From assembly GCA_030653695.1 (NCBI GenBank), contig JAURYY010000189.1, positions 1 to 44,817 of the forward strand: a DNA stretch of 44,817 bases, written 5' to 3'. This DNA is from Paludibacter sp. (GTDB lineage Bacteria > Bacteroidota > Bacteroidia > Bacteroidales > Paludibacteraceae). Shown in pieces: positions 1 through 9,076 of the stretch. The notes below the pieces were generated by a model. The model did not search any database. It saw nothing but the letters and a program-made list of their open reading frames with translations, and was not told where the DNA came from. The first letter of the stretch is position 1, and each line of letters starts with the position of its first letter. The position numbers were made by a program, and so were the translations under genes.

Positions 1-318
1 CAGTTGAGGATATATATCCGCTTTCATTAACTTATAAAACTCCGATTGAGCCATAAAGTTATCGGATTTAAAATTAACAACAGTTATCGACAGCTTATTC
101 GGGCTCAGATAAATTTTCGCACCTCTTTGTGTAGCTGTTAAAGTAACTGGTTTGCCCATTATTTGTTCTCCATACTGATTTAGTTTGAACGTCAATAGAT
201 TCGTACTCCCATTGATAGTCAAAATACTGCTTTTATCCAATGTTACTGTAATATTGGTTTGAGAGAAAAGAAAACCATGCCAAATTAGAAACAATAAATT
301 AAAAATGAATCGCTTCAT
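1..318 (-). CDS. YceI-like secreted protein, partial (runs off the window)
   Basis: The frame opens with ATG at 318 and stays open to base 1, giving 106 residues of a longer protein. Residues 1-20 form a signal peptide (MKRFIFNLLFLIWHG followed by FLFSQ). The mature part begins with strand-like sequence containing the NGSTN motif, and later SDNFMAQSEFYKLMKADIYP. That arrangement (a 'GSTN..F' motif early, an 'F..L..D.YP' motif later) resembles YceI-type lipid-binding proteins, and the next-but-one gene upstream is a clear YceI. It lies 69 bases behind the barrel gene on the same strand, so co-transcription is likely. The family call is an inference from short motifs; the C-terminal half is not visible. 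Confidence 0.6.
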   Translation of the reverse strand, partial: MKRFIFNLLFLIWHGFLFSQTNITVTLDKSSILTINGSTNLLTFKLNQYGEQIMGKPVTLTATQRGAKIYLSPNKLSITVVNFKSDNFMAQSEFYKLMKADIYPQL

Positions 319-387
319 ATATCAAAAGTGCATAAAATAACCGGCAAAATCTTCATCCTGCCGGTTCATTATTTATTTACAATCAAT

Positions 388-1764
388 TTAAAAACCTACA
401 ACAGCCTGAGCTACAATTCCATTAAAGTTGCCCTTGTTTCTAATATCATTATACAGGAATCCGCCGTAATTTTGGTTTGAATATTCAAGTTTTGCCATTA
501 CGTTTTTGGTAAGAAACCACCCTGCGCTGATGGCAAGACGATTTATATTTACATCATACATTCCCTTCGTCACTGCATCAAAAGCCGGTAATGTGCTACT
601 GACGGCTATTGCCGGAAGGTCGGTTGCAAGATATTGTTGAGAGTTTACAACATTGTATCGAGCCCCTACCCAGAAGTTCTCATCACTACCAAACCGGTAA
701 ACCAAATCAGTTGCAATTTGAGTAACTTTGCGTTCGCCAGTTGCTTCAGTTATCGAACGACCCGAAATACTCTCGACTGTTGTAAACCATTCCAATCCAT
801 GAAATTTTACAAACAAATTACCCATTAAAGCCGAAATCTTGTCGGTTAATCTCGGGTTGTAACGACCGGTAGTGAAGTTTGCCGTACTTGGTGCAGAAAA
901 GTCCATTACGCCAAAATAATTTGAACCTGCACGGTCGCCACTCAATAATGTGTTACTTACAGCGCCTGCAGTGTAATAAACCGAACCGGTTAAGCGAAAC
1001 CGCAAATCCTCGTTTAATTGTTTATCGTAACCCAATTTTGCAATAAACGCCGGATTGTTTTTGCCAGCCGAAATTAAGGTCTTGGGTGTTGTTGAAATAT
1101 TAAAAGTCGAATCTATAACACTGATATTAGCTTTTAGCAAGCCATTGGTAATCGATGCAACACCTACAATTCCATGATAGTTTACGTTCGCCTCCATTCC
1201 TACTTCAGTAGCAAATTCATCCAAAATATTGTTTTCGATAAACGGGTTGTAAATGGCGTTTCCACCGTCGGTACGACGAAAATGTGCATCCCCGTAGTTC
1301 ACTTCCATTTGACCAACTTTTACAGTCGTATATTTCATAATATTATCAATAAAATCCAATTTCATAAAGGGCACTTTATCAAATTGAATATACCCGCCTT
1401 TTACCCAGGTTTCGTTGTGATGTCGCGAAGCAAGATATAACTCCATATTCAGCGCAACTCCATCGGCTAATTGAGTTTTAATCAAAAGATTAGCCGAAGC
1501 CAAATTGAAACCTGGCCTGATTCGGGTTAGTTTGTTCTGATCTACACCTGAAACAAGTTTAGGCGTTGCCAAATTACTGTGTTTCAAGGTTTGAAAACCT
1601 TGCGTAAAACCACCGCCAAACACCACTTTTACGCCATCAAATTCCATTTCTGTTTTAGGAACTTCAAATACATTGATTCCCGTTTTATCCGTTGCACGAA
1701 ATTGTGCAAATAGCACGTTACCTGTCAGTAAGGTTGCTGCAAAAATTGCAATTGTTTTTTTCAT
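388..1764 (-). CDS. outer-membrane beta-barrel protein, porin-like
   Basis: This 458-residue protein starts with a clear signal peptide (MKKTIAIFAATLLTGNVLFAQ). The remainder has no hydrophobic helix and is made of alternating, aromatic-rich strands separated by loops with Gly, Asn and Asp. It ends in QAVVGF, a terminal Phe typical of outer-membrane barrels. Length and pattern resemble phosphate-selective-porin or DUF-type barrels of Bacteroidetes, but I cannot name the family or substrate. It sits between two YceI-like genes on the same strand, 63 bases downstream of the first, and the group lies downstream of an Rrf2 regulator. A role in the envelope for a small molecule or lipid handled together with the YceI proteins is inference. 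Confidence 0.7.
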   Translation of the reverse strand: MKKTIAIFAATLLTGNVLFAQFRATDKTGINVFEVPKTEMEFDGVKVVFGGGFTQGFQTLKHSNLATPKLVSGVDQNKLTRIRPGFNLASANLLIKTQLADGVALNMELYLASRHHNETWVKGGYIQFDKVPFMKLDFIDNIMKYTTVKVGQMEVNYGDAHFRRTDGGNAIYNPFIENNILDEFATEVGMEANVNYHGIVGVASITNGLLKANISVIDSTFNISTTPKTLISAGKNNPAFIAKLGYDKQLNEDLRFRLTGSVYYTAGAVSNTLLSGDRAGSNYFGVMDFSAPSTANFTTGRYNPRLTDKISALMGNLFVKFHGLEWFTTVESISGRSITEATGERKVTQIATDLVYRFGSDENFWVGARYNVVNSQQYLATDLPAIAVSSTLPAFDAVTKGMYDVNINRLAISAGWFLTKNVMAKLEYSNQNYGGFLYNDIRNKGNFNGIVAQAVVGF

Positions 1765-1827
1765 TTTTTTTGTTGATTTAATTGATTCATATTTCTGTTT
1801 GTTGTTTTGAACTCGAGTTTTTTCATT

Positions 1828-2427
1828 CTAATTCTGTGTTAATTGTGCGCCCTCGAATAAAGCATCGTATTTAATTGTTACTGCATCTCCAACTCTCATC
1901 AAACCCATCATGGCTGTAGGTGGAGTCATTTTGAAGTCGGTCATTTTAAGTGCAATGCTGCCTTTGAACTGGTAAGCTCCCTGTTTAACTTTTTTTCCGG
2001 ATGACTTGATAGTAATTTTTTTGGTGAATCCTGCCATTGTTATATTGCCGGTCAATACAACATTTATGTTCTCACCATCCATTTCTAAAGCCGATACTTC
2101 TATCAACTTGAAAGTAATATTGGGGTTTTTGTCGGCGTTAAAAGCTTCATAAGTCTTGGTGTCCATCAGTTTTTCCTTGCTTCTAATCGATTTTACAGGG
2201 ATGTTTACTATCATAGATTGCACCTGATTAGTTTCTCCCAAAACAATCTCGCCATTAATCTGCGTAACTTTTGTTTCAAAATCATGCACATTGGTTGTGC
2301 CCGAAATGACCATGTTAAATGATTTTGGATTAATTTTCAGACTTTGAGCCGATGAAAAGTTTACACTGATGAGCACGCTGCAAAATATAAGCAACATACT
2401 CCGTTTAAATAATTTAGTTATATACAT
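1828..2427 (-). CDS. YceI family periplasmic protein
   Basis: The 199-residue product has an N-terminal hydrophobic export signal (about residues 8-27, ending SSAQS). It then shows the YceI pattern: the ISGTTNVHDFETKV motif, FNADKNPNITFKL near the middle, a NITMAGFTKKITI segment, and a closing MTDFKMTPPTAMMGLMRVGD stretch. YceI proteins form a lipocalin-like barrel that holds polyisoprenoid chains in the periplasm, so a lipid or quinone carrier role is likely but the ligand is unknown. It is the first gene of the presumed operon continuing into the barrel protein and the partial YceI-like gene. The 309-base upstream gap holds two repeated boxes that could bind the neighbouring Rrf2 protein. 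Confidence 0.85.
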   Translation of the reverse strand: MYITKLFKRSMLLIFCSVLISVNFSSAQSLKINPKSFNMVISGTTNVHDFETKVTQINGEIVLGETNQVQSMIVNIPVKSIRSKEKLMDTKTYEAFNADKNPNITFKLIEVSALEMDGENINVVLTGNITMAGFTKKITIKSSGKKVKQGAYQFKGSIALKMTDFKMTPPTAMMGLMRVGDAVTIKYDALFEGAQLTQN

Positions 2428-2466
2428 TTTGGTAATTTTTTTGAAATGAATATTTTGTTTTTACGT

Positions 2467-2479
2467 TAGTATTCCTATA
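2467..2479 (-). promoter_or_regulatory. candidate Rrf2 operator, copy 1
   Basis: Read on the minus strand this is TATAGGAATACTA. The same 13-mer with one change (G for C near the end) recurs about 114 bases upstream. It lies about 40 bases before the YceI start, where an operator would act on transcription. Assignment to the neighbouring Rrf2 protein rests on position only. Confidence 0.4.
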
Positions 2480-2580
2480 ATATATATAGCATATAAAAGA
2501 TTTTAAAAAAAATAAAATTAATATTTTCACCACAAAGGTTATTGTTTTAAATCTCAGGTTCAGACTTCAAATTATAGAAC

Positions 2581-2593
2581 TACTATTCCTATA
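2581..2593 (-). promoter_or_regulatory. candidate Rrf2 operator, copy 2
   Basis: Minus-strand TATAGGAATAGTA matches copy 1 at 12 of 13 positions. It contains a short CTAT-N4-ATAG dyad on the plus strand, a symmetry expected for a dimeric regulator. The binding protein is inferred, not shown. Confidence 0.4.
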
Positions 2594-2736
2594 GCATTTG
2601 TAGTAATAGATATTAAAAAAATGAAAAATCACTATCAAATTGTCGTTCCAATCACAATATTTAAAAACTTCTTTAAAAACTCAAGTGAACTACAACTAAT
2701 CAACCTAATAATTTATATATTTGACAGATAGACTCA

Positions 2737-3159
2737 TTACTTTACAAACTCAATGTGAGGTGCTTTCATAATTTCATCGAGATTTTTTGTCATAAGCAAT
2801 TGCTCCAATTCTGTTTTAAACTCCGACCAGTAACACAATGCTTTACAATCTTGCTGTGATCTTTCGCAAAACCATTTATTATTAACACATTCAACCACTT
2901 CAATTTTTTCAAAAGCAGTATAAATGTCGTACATGGATATTTTATTCGGCATTCGAGTTAGTTTATACCCGCTTCCTCTACCTTTTGCATTAGCTATTAA
3001 ACCTTTAAGTTTCAGTGAAGAGATAATACAATCTAAATACTTTAATGAAATATTTTGATTTTTTGCAATATCCTTTTGCAAGATACCACCTTCATCGGTT
3101 GCATTGGCAATTTCAATCATTGTTCGCAATCCATATCTTATTCTCGTACTGACTCTCAT
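2737..3159 (-). CDS. Rrf2 family transcriptional regulator with cysteine cluster
   Basis: The start is taken at the ATG at 3159 (MRVSTRIRYGLRTMIEIA), which matches the usual Rrf2 N-terminus; the frame is open 48 bases further but adds an atypical extension. The 140-residue protein has the winged helix-turn-helix (LQKDIAKNQNISLKYLDCIISSLKLKGL) followed by the GRGSGYKL wing. The later segment VECVNNKWFCERSQQDCKALCYW has four Cys with spacings C-x6-C-x6-C-x3-C. Related Rrf2 regulators (IscR, NsrR, RsrR) hold an Fe-S cluster through three Cys in this place, so redox, NO or iron sensing is likely. It precedes the YceI/barrel operon in the same direction, and two repeated boxes lie in the gap. Confidence 0.85.
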   Translation of the reverse strand: MRVSTRIRYGLRTMIEIANATDEGGILQKDIAKNQNISLKYLDCIISSLKLKGLIANAKGRGSGYKLTRMPNKISMYDIYTAFEKIEVVECVNNKWFCERSQQDCKALCYWSEFKTELEQLLMTKNLDEIMKAPHIEFVK

Positions 3160-3289
3160 ATTCAGGTTGGGCAGAAAATTGACTACTAAAAAATATATTT
3201 TCTGCAAAGATATTACAATTTCTTTAATCCTATTCTTTTAGTAGCATTGTTTTAGTTTATTTATAATAATTCTATTTAACAAACTATTT

Positions 3290-6148
3290 TCAATGCGCTT
3301 CAAACCAGTTCACTCCCACGCCGCAGTCTGCAATCAGGGGTACCCTTAGTTTAATGGCATGCTCCATTTCTTCGACCACCACTTTTCGAGCCAGTTCATT
3401 TTCGTCGTTTGGAACGCTAAAATTCAACTCATCGTGGACCTGCATTGTCATTTTGGTTTGCAAATTTTCGATCTCCAAGCGGTTTTGAATATTAACCATC
3501 GCTATTTTAATGATATCGGCAGCCGATCCTTGTATGGGAGTGTTTATGGCATTGCGTTCGGAATAGCCGCGCACAATGCTGTTTTGGGAGTTTATGTCCG
3601 CCAAAAATCGTTTTCGTCCGAAAAGAGTTTCAACAAATCCGTTTTCTTTGGCTCTACGAATGGCTTCGTCCATATATCGTTTTACATCCGGGTAAGTAGC
3701 GAAATAACCCTCAATTAGTTCTTTGGCTTCAGCCCTCGGAATGCCCAACCGATCGGAAAGTCCGAAAGTGGAAATGCCGTAAATAATTCCAAAATTCGCC
3801 GTTTTGGCTTTGCGTCGCATATCGGAAGTGACTTCTTCAATCGGTATTTTGTAAATTTTGGCAGCAGTAGCCGTATGAATATCGAGTCCGCTGTTGAATG
3901 CTTCGAGCATATTGGCATCGCCGCTCAAGTGTGCCATAATACGCAATTCGATTTGCGAATAATCGGCACTCAGAAAAACACATCCGTCATCGGGAATAAA
4001 TGCTTTGCGTATTTCCTTACCTTGCGCATCGCGAATGGGTATATTCTGTAAATTTGGATTGGTAGAACTCAACCTGCCGGTAGATGTAACTGTCTGATTG
4101 AATGATGTATGTACTTTTCCGGTTTTTCCGTTAATGAGTTGAGGCAAAGCATCAATATAAGTGCTTAACAATTTCCTTAGACCCCGGTAATCTAAAATTT
4201 TCCCAATTATCGGGTGTCTCGATCGTATTTTTTCCAATACATCTTCGGCTGTCGAGTATTGTCCGGTCTTCGTTTTTTTTGCTTTGTCATTTAATTTCAA
4301 CAAATCGAAAAGCACCTCGCCAACCTGCATGGGCGAACTTACATTAAACGTGACACCGGCTATCTTGTGAATTTCGGTTTCTAATGCTGTCATTTCGTTG
4401 GTCAGAATTTCGGAACTCAGGCTCAATGCATCGCTGTCAATCCTCACCCCATTGCGCTCCATTACTGACAGTACGCGCATAAGCGGCATTTCAATTTCGT
4501 AGAACAGGTTTCCAAGCCCGTTTTCAAGGATTTGTTTTTCAAGGATTTGTTTTAACTGAAACGTAATGTCAGCATCTTCGGCAGCATAATCGCACAATAA
4601 ATCAATATCGACAAAACGAATATCAATTTGATTTTTCCCTTTTCCGCCCACTAAATCATCGTAACGAATGGTGCGGTAACGCAGGTAAATTTCGGCTAAA
4701 TAATCCATGCCATGTCTTAATTCGGGCTGAACAAGATAATGTGCAATCATGGTGTCGAACAATTTTCCCTTCAATTCGATGCCGTACATTGAAAGCATCA
4801 ATAGATCAAATTTTATGTTCTGTCCTATTTTTTCGATATGTTCGGTTTGAAAAAATGCTTTGAATTCCTTTAGTATTGCAATGGCTTCAGTTCTATCGTG
4901 GGGGAGAGTTACATAATACGCTTCGCCTTTGTTGAAACAAAACGACAGTCCCACCAAATCGGCTGTAAACACATCCACACCGGTAGTCTCTGTGTCGAAA
5001 CAAACCGATTTGTGCATGAAAAGTTTAGAAATCAGATCGGCACGCTTTACTTTTGTGTCGATAAGGATATAGGTATGTGGTACATTTTTAATGGTAAGCA
5101 AGCCGTTTTCGGGTGCAGGTTCGGGCAACTGCGGGGCTTTTGTTACAGGTTTTGGTGTTTTTTCGGGCATTGGGTTATCCGCTTGGTCGAAAGCATCGAA
5201 AAGCGAAGTTTGACCTGCAGGAGATTTTTTTCCGGCAAACTGAATAGCGTTGACAGGCACATCGGGCGGAAGCGATGTAAAAGGTTTTGCGAACTTAGTT
5301 TGTGTCATCGTTCTGAATTCAAGTTCTTCGAATAATGTGCGAAGTTCCAGCTCATTTACAGGTTCAATTTCTAACGATTTTTCATTAAACTCAACAGGCA
5401 CATCAGTTTTAATTGTCGCCAGGAAACGCGAGAAAATAATCAGTTCTTTGTGTTCTTCCACTTTTGTTTTCAGCGCTCCTTTTAGTTCGTCGGTACGGAC
5501 GAGCAAAGCATCGATACTTCCAAATTCTTTCAATAATTTCACGGCTGTTTTTTCGCCTACGCCCGGGCACCCGGGAATGTTATCGGACGAATCGCCCATT
5601 AATCCTAACAAATCAATTACCTGCTCATGACTGTCTAAATCGTATTTTGCTTTCACTTCATTGGGCCCCATAATCTCGAATCCCCCTGTGTGTCGGGGGC
5701 GATACATGAAAATATGGTCCGAAACCAACTGTCCGTAATCTTTGTCGGGCGTAAGCATATAAACCTCGAAACCTTCTTTTTCGGCTTGTTTGGCAATAGT
5801 TCCAATCACGTCGTCGGCTTCGTATCCTTGTACTTCGAGCACCGGGATGTTATAAGCTTCAACAATTTTTTTGATAATCGGAACAGCTAATCGAATATCT
5901 TCGGGTGTGGATTCGCGCTGCGCTTTGTATTTCTCATAAGCGTCGTGACGGAAGGTTTTTCCTTTGGGGTCGAACGCAACGGCTATGTGAGTTGGTTTTT
6001 CGCGTTTGAGTACATCTTCGAGCGTGTTTACAAATCCGTAAATAGCCGAAGTGTTTAATCCTTTCGAATTTACGCGTGGTGCACGGATAAAAGCGTAATA
6101 AGCACGATAAATGATAGCATAAGCATCAATTAGAAATAGCTTTTTCAT
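3290..6148 (-). CDS. polA: DNA polymerase I
   Basis: This 952-residue protein is a full-length family A DNA polymerase used in repair and Okazaki fragment processing. The start is set at 6148 (MKKLFLIDAYAIIYRAYYAF), the conserved PolA N-terminus; an upstream extension of 22 residues is not family-like. Order of domains: a 5'-3' exonuclease (YEADDVIGT, DKDYGQLV), then a 3'-5' exonuclease with the DxE motif in FDTETTG near residue 384, so proofreading looks intact. The polymerase follows, with motif A DYSQIELRIMAH (about 729), motif B RRKAKTANFGIIYG (about 783) and motif C QVHDELNF (about 904). A Pro- and Lys-rich linker joins the first two domains. It stands alone and faces away from the lipoprotein genes upstream. 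Confidence 0.97.
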   Translation of the reverse strand: MKKLFLIDAYAIIYRAYYAFIRAPRVNSKGLNTSAIYGFVNTLEDVLKREKPTHIAVAFDPKGKTFRHDAYEKYKAQRESTPEDIRLAVPIIKKIVEAYNIPVLEVQGYEADDVIGTIAKQAEKEGFEVYMLTPDKDYGQLVSDHIFMYRPRHTGGFEIMGPNEVKAKYDLDSHEQVIDLLGLMGDSSDNIPGCPGVGEKTAVKLLKEFGSIDALLVRTDELKGALKTKVEEHKELIIFSRFLATIKTDVPVEFNEKSLEIEPVNELELRTLFEELEFRTMTQTKFAKPFTSLPPDVPVNAIQFAGKKSPAGQTSLFDAFDQADNPMPEKTPKPVTKAPQLPEPAPENGLLTIKNVPHTYILIDTKVKRADLISKLFMHKSVCFDTETTGVDVFTADLVGLSFCFNKGEAYYVTLPHDRTEAIAILKEFKAFFQTEHIEKIGQNIKFDLLMLSMYGIELKGKLFDTMIAHYLVQPELRHGMDYLAEIYLRYRTIRYDDLVGGKGKNQIDIRFVDIDLLCDYAAEDADITFQLKQILEKQILENGLGNLFYEIEMPLMRVLSVMERNGVRIDSDALSLSSEILTNEMTALETEIHKIAGVTFNVSSPMQVGEVLFDLLKLNDKAKKTKTGQYSTAEDVLEKIRSRHPIIGKILDYRGLRKLLSTYIDALPQLINGKTGKVHTSFNQTVTSTGRLSSTNPNLQNIPIRDAQGKEIRKAFIPDDGCVFLSADYSQIELRIMAHLSGDANMLEAFNSGLDIHTATAAKIYKIPIEEVTSDMRRKAKTANFGIIYGISTFGLSDRLGIPRAEAKELIEGYFATYPDVKRYMDEAIRRAKENGFVETLFGRKRFLADINSQNSIVRGYSERNAINTPIQGSAADIIKIAMVNIQNRLEIENLQTKMTMQVHDELNFSVPNDENELARKVVVEEMEHAIKLRVPLIADCGVGVNWFEAH

Positions 6149-6252
6149 GTCAATTGAAATAAAATAATTTTTGAAAAAACAAAGATATGGTTTTAAATTG
6201 AAAAGTATTTGCAATTTTTTTCTCAGAACCTAATTTTATAATAGATTTGTAA

Positions 6253-6282
6253 TTGCAGATCACAATATTTTATTTACTTTTG
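6253..6282 (+). promoter_or_regulatory. Bacteroidetes-type promoter for the lipoprotein trio
   Basis: A -7 box TACTTTTG at 6275-6282 fits TAnnTTTG exactly. A TTG at 6253-6255 lies 19 bases before it, the expected distance for the -33 element. The first gene starts 32 bases after the -7 box. Confidence 0.55.
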
Positions 6283-6313
6283 AAGAATAAATAATTAACA
6301 ACACAAACATATT

Positions 6314-6739
6314 ATGAAAACTAAAAGATTTTGTTTTTTTATAATTCTTCCCTTACTTTTTTCTTCGTGTGCCATGAATTATTTTTACACCTTTCAGCCC
6401 GAAAATGCGAATACCGGCAAAGTAGTTATCATACCCATAGCTCCCACTTCATACACTTATGTCAAATTGAACGATTCGCTTATCATCGCCAATAAAAATA
6501 TAAAAACACTGACACTCGAAAACTTGCCCTATGGCACTTATACCATGCAATATGCAAGTTATAATCCAGCCTACAAAGCCAGCCACGATAAACATTTGAT
6601 TTTTAAGGTTGAAAATGATAGTAAACAAACACAAATAGTAAGTGTGCCGCCCATAAGTTCCGGATATTGGATTTATGCAGGACTGATTACTTCTACCTTG
6701 TATGCAGTTTTGTATATGCCTTTGATTTTTGCGAAATAA
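6314..6739 (+). CDS. small lipoprotein of unknown function
   Basis: The 141-residue product begins with a lipoprotein signal (FFIILPLLFSSCAMNYFY; lipid attachment expected on the Cys of SSC). The mature part has a short beta-rich segment, including LTLENLPYGTYTMQYASYNP, which resembles the repeats of carboxypeptidase-regulatory or PEGA-type folds. A hydrophobic stretch follows near the C-terminus (YWIYAGLITSTLYAVLYMPLIF). I do not recognise the family. It is the first of three closely spaced genes, and the next gene begins 27 bases after its stop. A C-terminal membrane segment in a lipoprotein is a little unusual and suggests inner-membrane retention or a complex with a membrane partner. Confidence 0.7.
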   Translation: MKTKRFCFFIILPLLFSSCAMNYFYTFQPENANTGKVVIIPIAPTSYTYVKLNDSLIIANKNIKTLTLENLPYGTYTMQYASYNPAYKASHDKHLIFKVENDSKQTQIVSVPPISSGYWIYAGLITSTLYAVLYMPLIFAK

Positions 6740-6765
6740 TATTTACAAAAAAAACACAGTAAATT

Positions 6766-7212
6766 ATGAAAAAATTGTTGTTTTATTTGTTATTGTTGTT
6801 AGTGTTTACAAGTTGCGATAAAGATGATCATTACCCCAAAGTACGTGAATCAATATCAATAGAAAATATGACAGACACAATGTTTGTTGTTGACGCCAAG
6901 TTGATACGAAACCTCAATGCCCCAAAAAACGATACTGTTTGGAGTACCGCTAGAATATGGTTTAATATTGACGAAAATAGCTATGATATATGGTTGACCG
7001 AAAAGCAATTTAACACATTGATACCAGCACTTAAAATTTATCGAATAGAAGGAAACGACACCCTTTTTGTTGATAAAAAGTATTATAATAACCTGAAGAT
7101 GTGGGACAATGAATTTTACAGGGATGACTGGCTCTTCAGTATATACTACTACAACTCACATCGATTGAAAGTAACACCTGCCATGTTTGTCAAAAAAGCC
7201 ACTTTACCATGA
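6766..7212 (+). CDS. small lipoprotein of unknown function
   Basis: This 148-residue protein has an N-terminal hydrophobic signal followed by a lipobox (VFTSCDKDD). Aspartates right after the lipidated Cys are common in Bacteroidetes surface-exported lipoproteins, although the sequence is only partly like the known export signal. The rest is rich in aromatic, charged and Asn residues with no motif I recognise. Its stop codon overlaps the next start as ATGA, so the two are very likely translated together. Confidence 0.7.
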   Translation: MKKLLFYLLLLLVFTSCDKDDHYPKVRESISIENMTDTMFVVDAKLIRNLNAPKNDTVWSTARIWFNIDENSYDIWLTEKQFNTLIPALKIYRIEGNDTLFVDKKYYNNLKMWDNEFYRDDWLFSIYYYNSHRLKVTPAMFVKKATLP

Positions 7213-7973
7213 AAAAATCAAAATTTTTCATTTTTTCCGCCATATTTCTATTTTTTTCGTGCAGCCCCAGGTACTACTTGCCCACCAAACAAAACGTTAT
7301 GGTTTTTGAAGAAAAGGGCGATGCGTTGATAACACTAAATTTGGGAACCGACCAAATGAATGGTATGGAGGCGGGCTTTGCCATAACCGACAATATAGCT
7401 CTATATTCAAGTTTTAATAGTTTCGAGATTTCAAAACATGACAAATCATCCAATTTTCTGGAAGATTTTATTTGGGATAACGAGTTGATATTATTTAAAA
7501 ACTTCAATAATAACATATATGGTGCTGTGAATTTTGGTGCTGGTTTTGGCGAATTGAATGTAAATAATCCATATTACTATCTGACCTTAAACCGGCAATT
7601 TATCCAACCTACGATAGGTAAAACAATTTTAGAAAATTTCAAAATAGCCTTTTCGCTCCGATTTACACAACTCGATTACAAATTAACACCAACAGCAGAT
7701 TTATTGTCTGAATACGACATGAATATTATGCAACAATATTTCAGGTTCGGCGAAATAGGAAAAAAAAAGTTCTACCTATACGAACCCGCAATGACAATTG
7801 GATGGAATTTTGAATTTTTCAATTTGAGAATTCAATTATCGGGAGTGAAAGACTTTACAGAGAGCAATTTCTATTATGTGCCTATCTCTATGACTACATC
7901 GCTGAGTTTAAACTTAAATAAATTATTTTTTAATCCTACCGACAAAACAAAAAAACTGCGTTGGACGTTGTAA
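7209..7973 (+). CDS. outer-membrane barrel-like lipoprotein, unknown function
   Basis: The 254-residue product starts with a signal and lipobox (FFSCSPRYYLPTKQN). The body consists of short amphipathic strands with Gly/Asn turns (TLNLGTDQMNGMEAGFAITDNIALYSS; VNFGAGFGEL), a pattern seen in small outer-membrane barrels of Bacteroidetes. The start is an ATG overlapping the previous stop by four bases. The three genes form a small envelope operon whose function is not evident. Confidence 0.7.
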   Translation: MKKSKFFIFSAIFLFFSCSPRYYLPTKQNVMVFEEKGDALITLNLGTDQMNGMEAGFAITDNIALYSSFNSFEISKHDKSSNFLEDFIWDNELILFKNFNNNIYGAVNFGAGFGELNVNNPYYYLTLNRQFIQPTIGKTILENFKIAFSLRFTQLDYKLTPTADLLSEYDMNIMQQYFRFGEIGKKKFYLYEPAMTIGWNFEFFNLRIQLSGVKDFTESNFYYVPISMTTSLSLNLNKLFFNPTDKTKKLRWTL

Positions 7974-8021
7974 GTAAAAATATATATTTTGGCTAAAATC
8001 ACATTATGCTATTAATTTAAT

Positions 8022-8029
8022 TACTTTTG
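8022..8029 (+). promoter_or_regulatory. -7 promoter box for the polyprenyl synthase gene
   Basis: TACTTTTG fits TAnnTTTG and lies 29 bases before the start codon. No convincing -33 TTG is seen at the right distance. Confidence 0.45.
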
Positions 8030-8057
8030 TAGCATAAATATTTATTATATACACTTT

Positions 8058-9032
8058 ATGAATTTAATTGACAATATTCGACAACCGATAATTGAAGAAT
8101 TACATGTTTTTAAAAAAACTTTTGGAGATGCATTAGAAACAAATAATCCATTGTTATTGAACATTATAAAATATATTCTTGAAGGTACCGGCAAGCAATT
8201 GCGCCCATTGTTAGTGATACTTTCGGCAAAATTATGCGGTGAGGTAAATGTTGCAACTTATAACGGAGCATTGTCGCTCGAACTGCTTCATAATGCCAGC
8301 CTGATACATGATGATGTTGTGGATGACACACACGAACGTCGCGGTCGAATGTCAATTAATGCGCGTTGGACAAACAAAATTGCAATATTAACGGGAGACT
8401 ATTTATTGTCGAATGCCTTGATTAGTGCTACCCGAACAAAAAATCTCGAAATCCTGTATTCTATCTCGCAAATCGGTATGGAACTTTCCGACGGAGAATT
8501 GATTCAGCTTTCGAGCTCACAACAATCGAAAATTAACGAAGAAGATTATTTTAAAATTATCAAAAAGAAAACCGCACTACTTTTTGCAACCTGCACCGAA
8601 GTGGGTGGTTTGTCGGTAAATGCGGATCGTGAAAGTTTAATCCATTTACGTAATTACGGCGAATATATGGGACTTTGTTTCCAGATAAAAGATGATATTT
8701 TTGATTATTACAACGATATAGAGATTGGCAAACCAACAGCAAATGATTTGCAGGATGGGAAAATTACTTTACCTCTCATTTATGCTTTGCAAAATTCTTT
8801 CGATTCAGAAAAAGAACGGGTAATGATGATGATTGATACAAAAGATTTTACGAACGATAATGTAAACTTTATCATGCGTTTTGCCCACGAAAAAGGCGGA
8901 GTTGACTATGCCACCAAACGCATGAACGAATTCAAAATTAAAGCCATAGCTGAACTCGATAACTTTCCGGACAATGAGATAAAAAGAGCACTTATTATGT
9001 GTGCTGAGTTTGCTGCTTCGAGGGAAAGTTGA
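8058..9032 (+). CDS. trans-polyprenyl diphosphate synthase
   Basis: The 324-residue protein has both aspartate-rich motifs of the trans-isoprenyl diphosphate synthases: LIHDDVVDDTHERRG near residue 85 and QIKDDIFDYY near 211, with GKQLRP upstream and GKPTANDLQDGKITLP downstream. These bind the Mg-diphosphates of the allylic substrate and isopentenyl diphosphate. Length and first-motif context fit long-chain synthases (IspB type), which make the side chain of menaquinone. Chain length cannot be told from the sequence. It is monocistronic, with its own promoter box and a strong terminator directly after the stop. Confidence 0.92.
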   Translation: MNLIDNIRQPIIEELHVFKKTFGDALETNNPLLLNIIKYILEGTGKQLRPLLVILSAKLCGEVNVATYNGALSLELLHNASLIHDDVVDDTHERRGRMSINARWTNKIAILTGDYLLSNALISATRTKNLEILYSISQIGMELSDGELIQLSSSQQSKINEEDYFKIIKKKTALLFATCTEVGGLSVNADRESLIHLRNYGEYMGLCFQIKDDIFDYYNDIEIGKPTANDLQDGKITLPLIYALQNSFDSEKERVMMMIDTKDFTNDNVNFIMRFAHEKGGVDYATKRMNEFKIKAIAELDNFPDNEIKRALIMCAEFAASRES

Positions 9033-9076
9033 TTAACAAAAAAGGATTCGACAATTGCCGAATCCTTTTTTGTTAA
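9033..9076. terminator. strong bidirectional intrinsic terminator
   Basis: Arms of 18 bases (9033-9050 and 9059-9076, TTAACAAAAAAGGATTCG and its complement) flank an 8-base loop. A-tracts before and T-tracts after the GC core (GGATTCG/CGAATCC) make it a terminator in both directions. It starts at the stop of the polyprenyl synthase gene. Confidence 0.9.

Larger units (their letters stand above)
2428..2736. other. intergenic region between Rrf2 gene and YceI operon
   Basis: No supportable gene lies in these 309 bases. The sequence is very AT-rich, and its main visible structure is the repeated TATTCCTATA box listed separately. It is the likely promoter region of the YceI-barrel operon. Confidence 0.5.
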
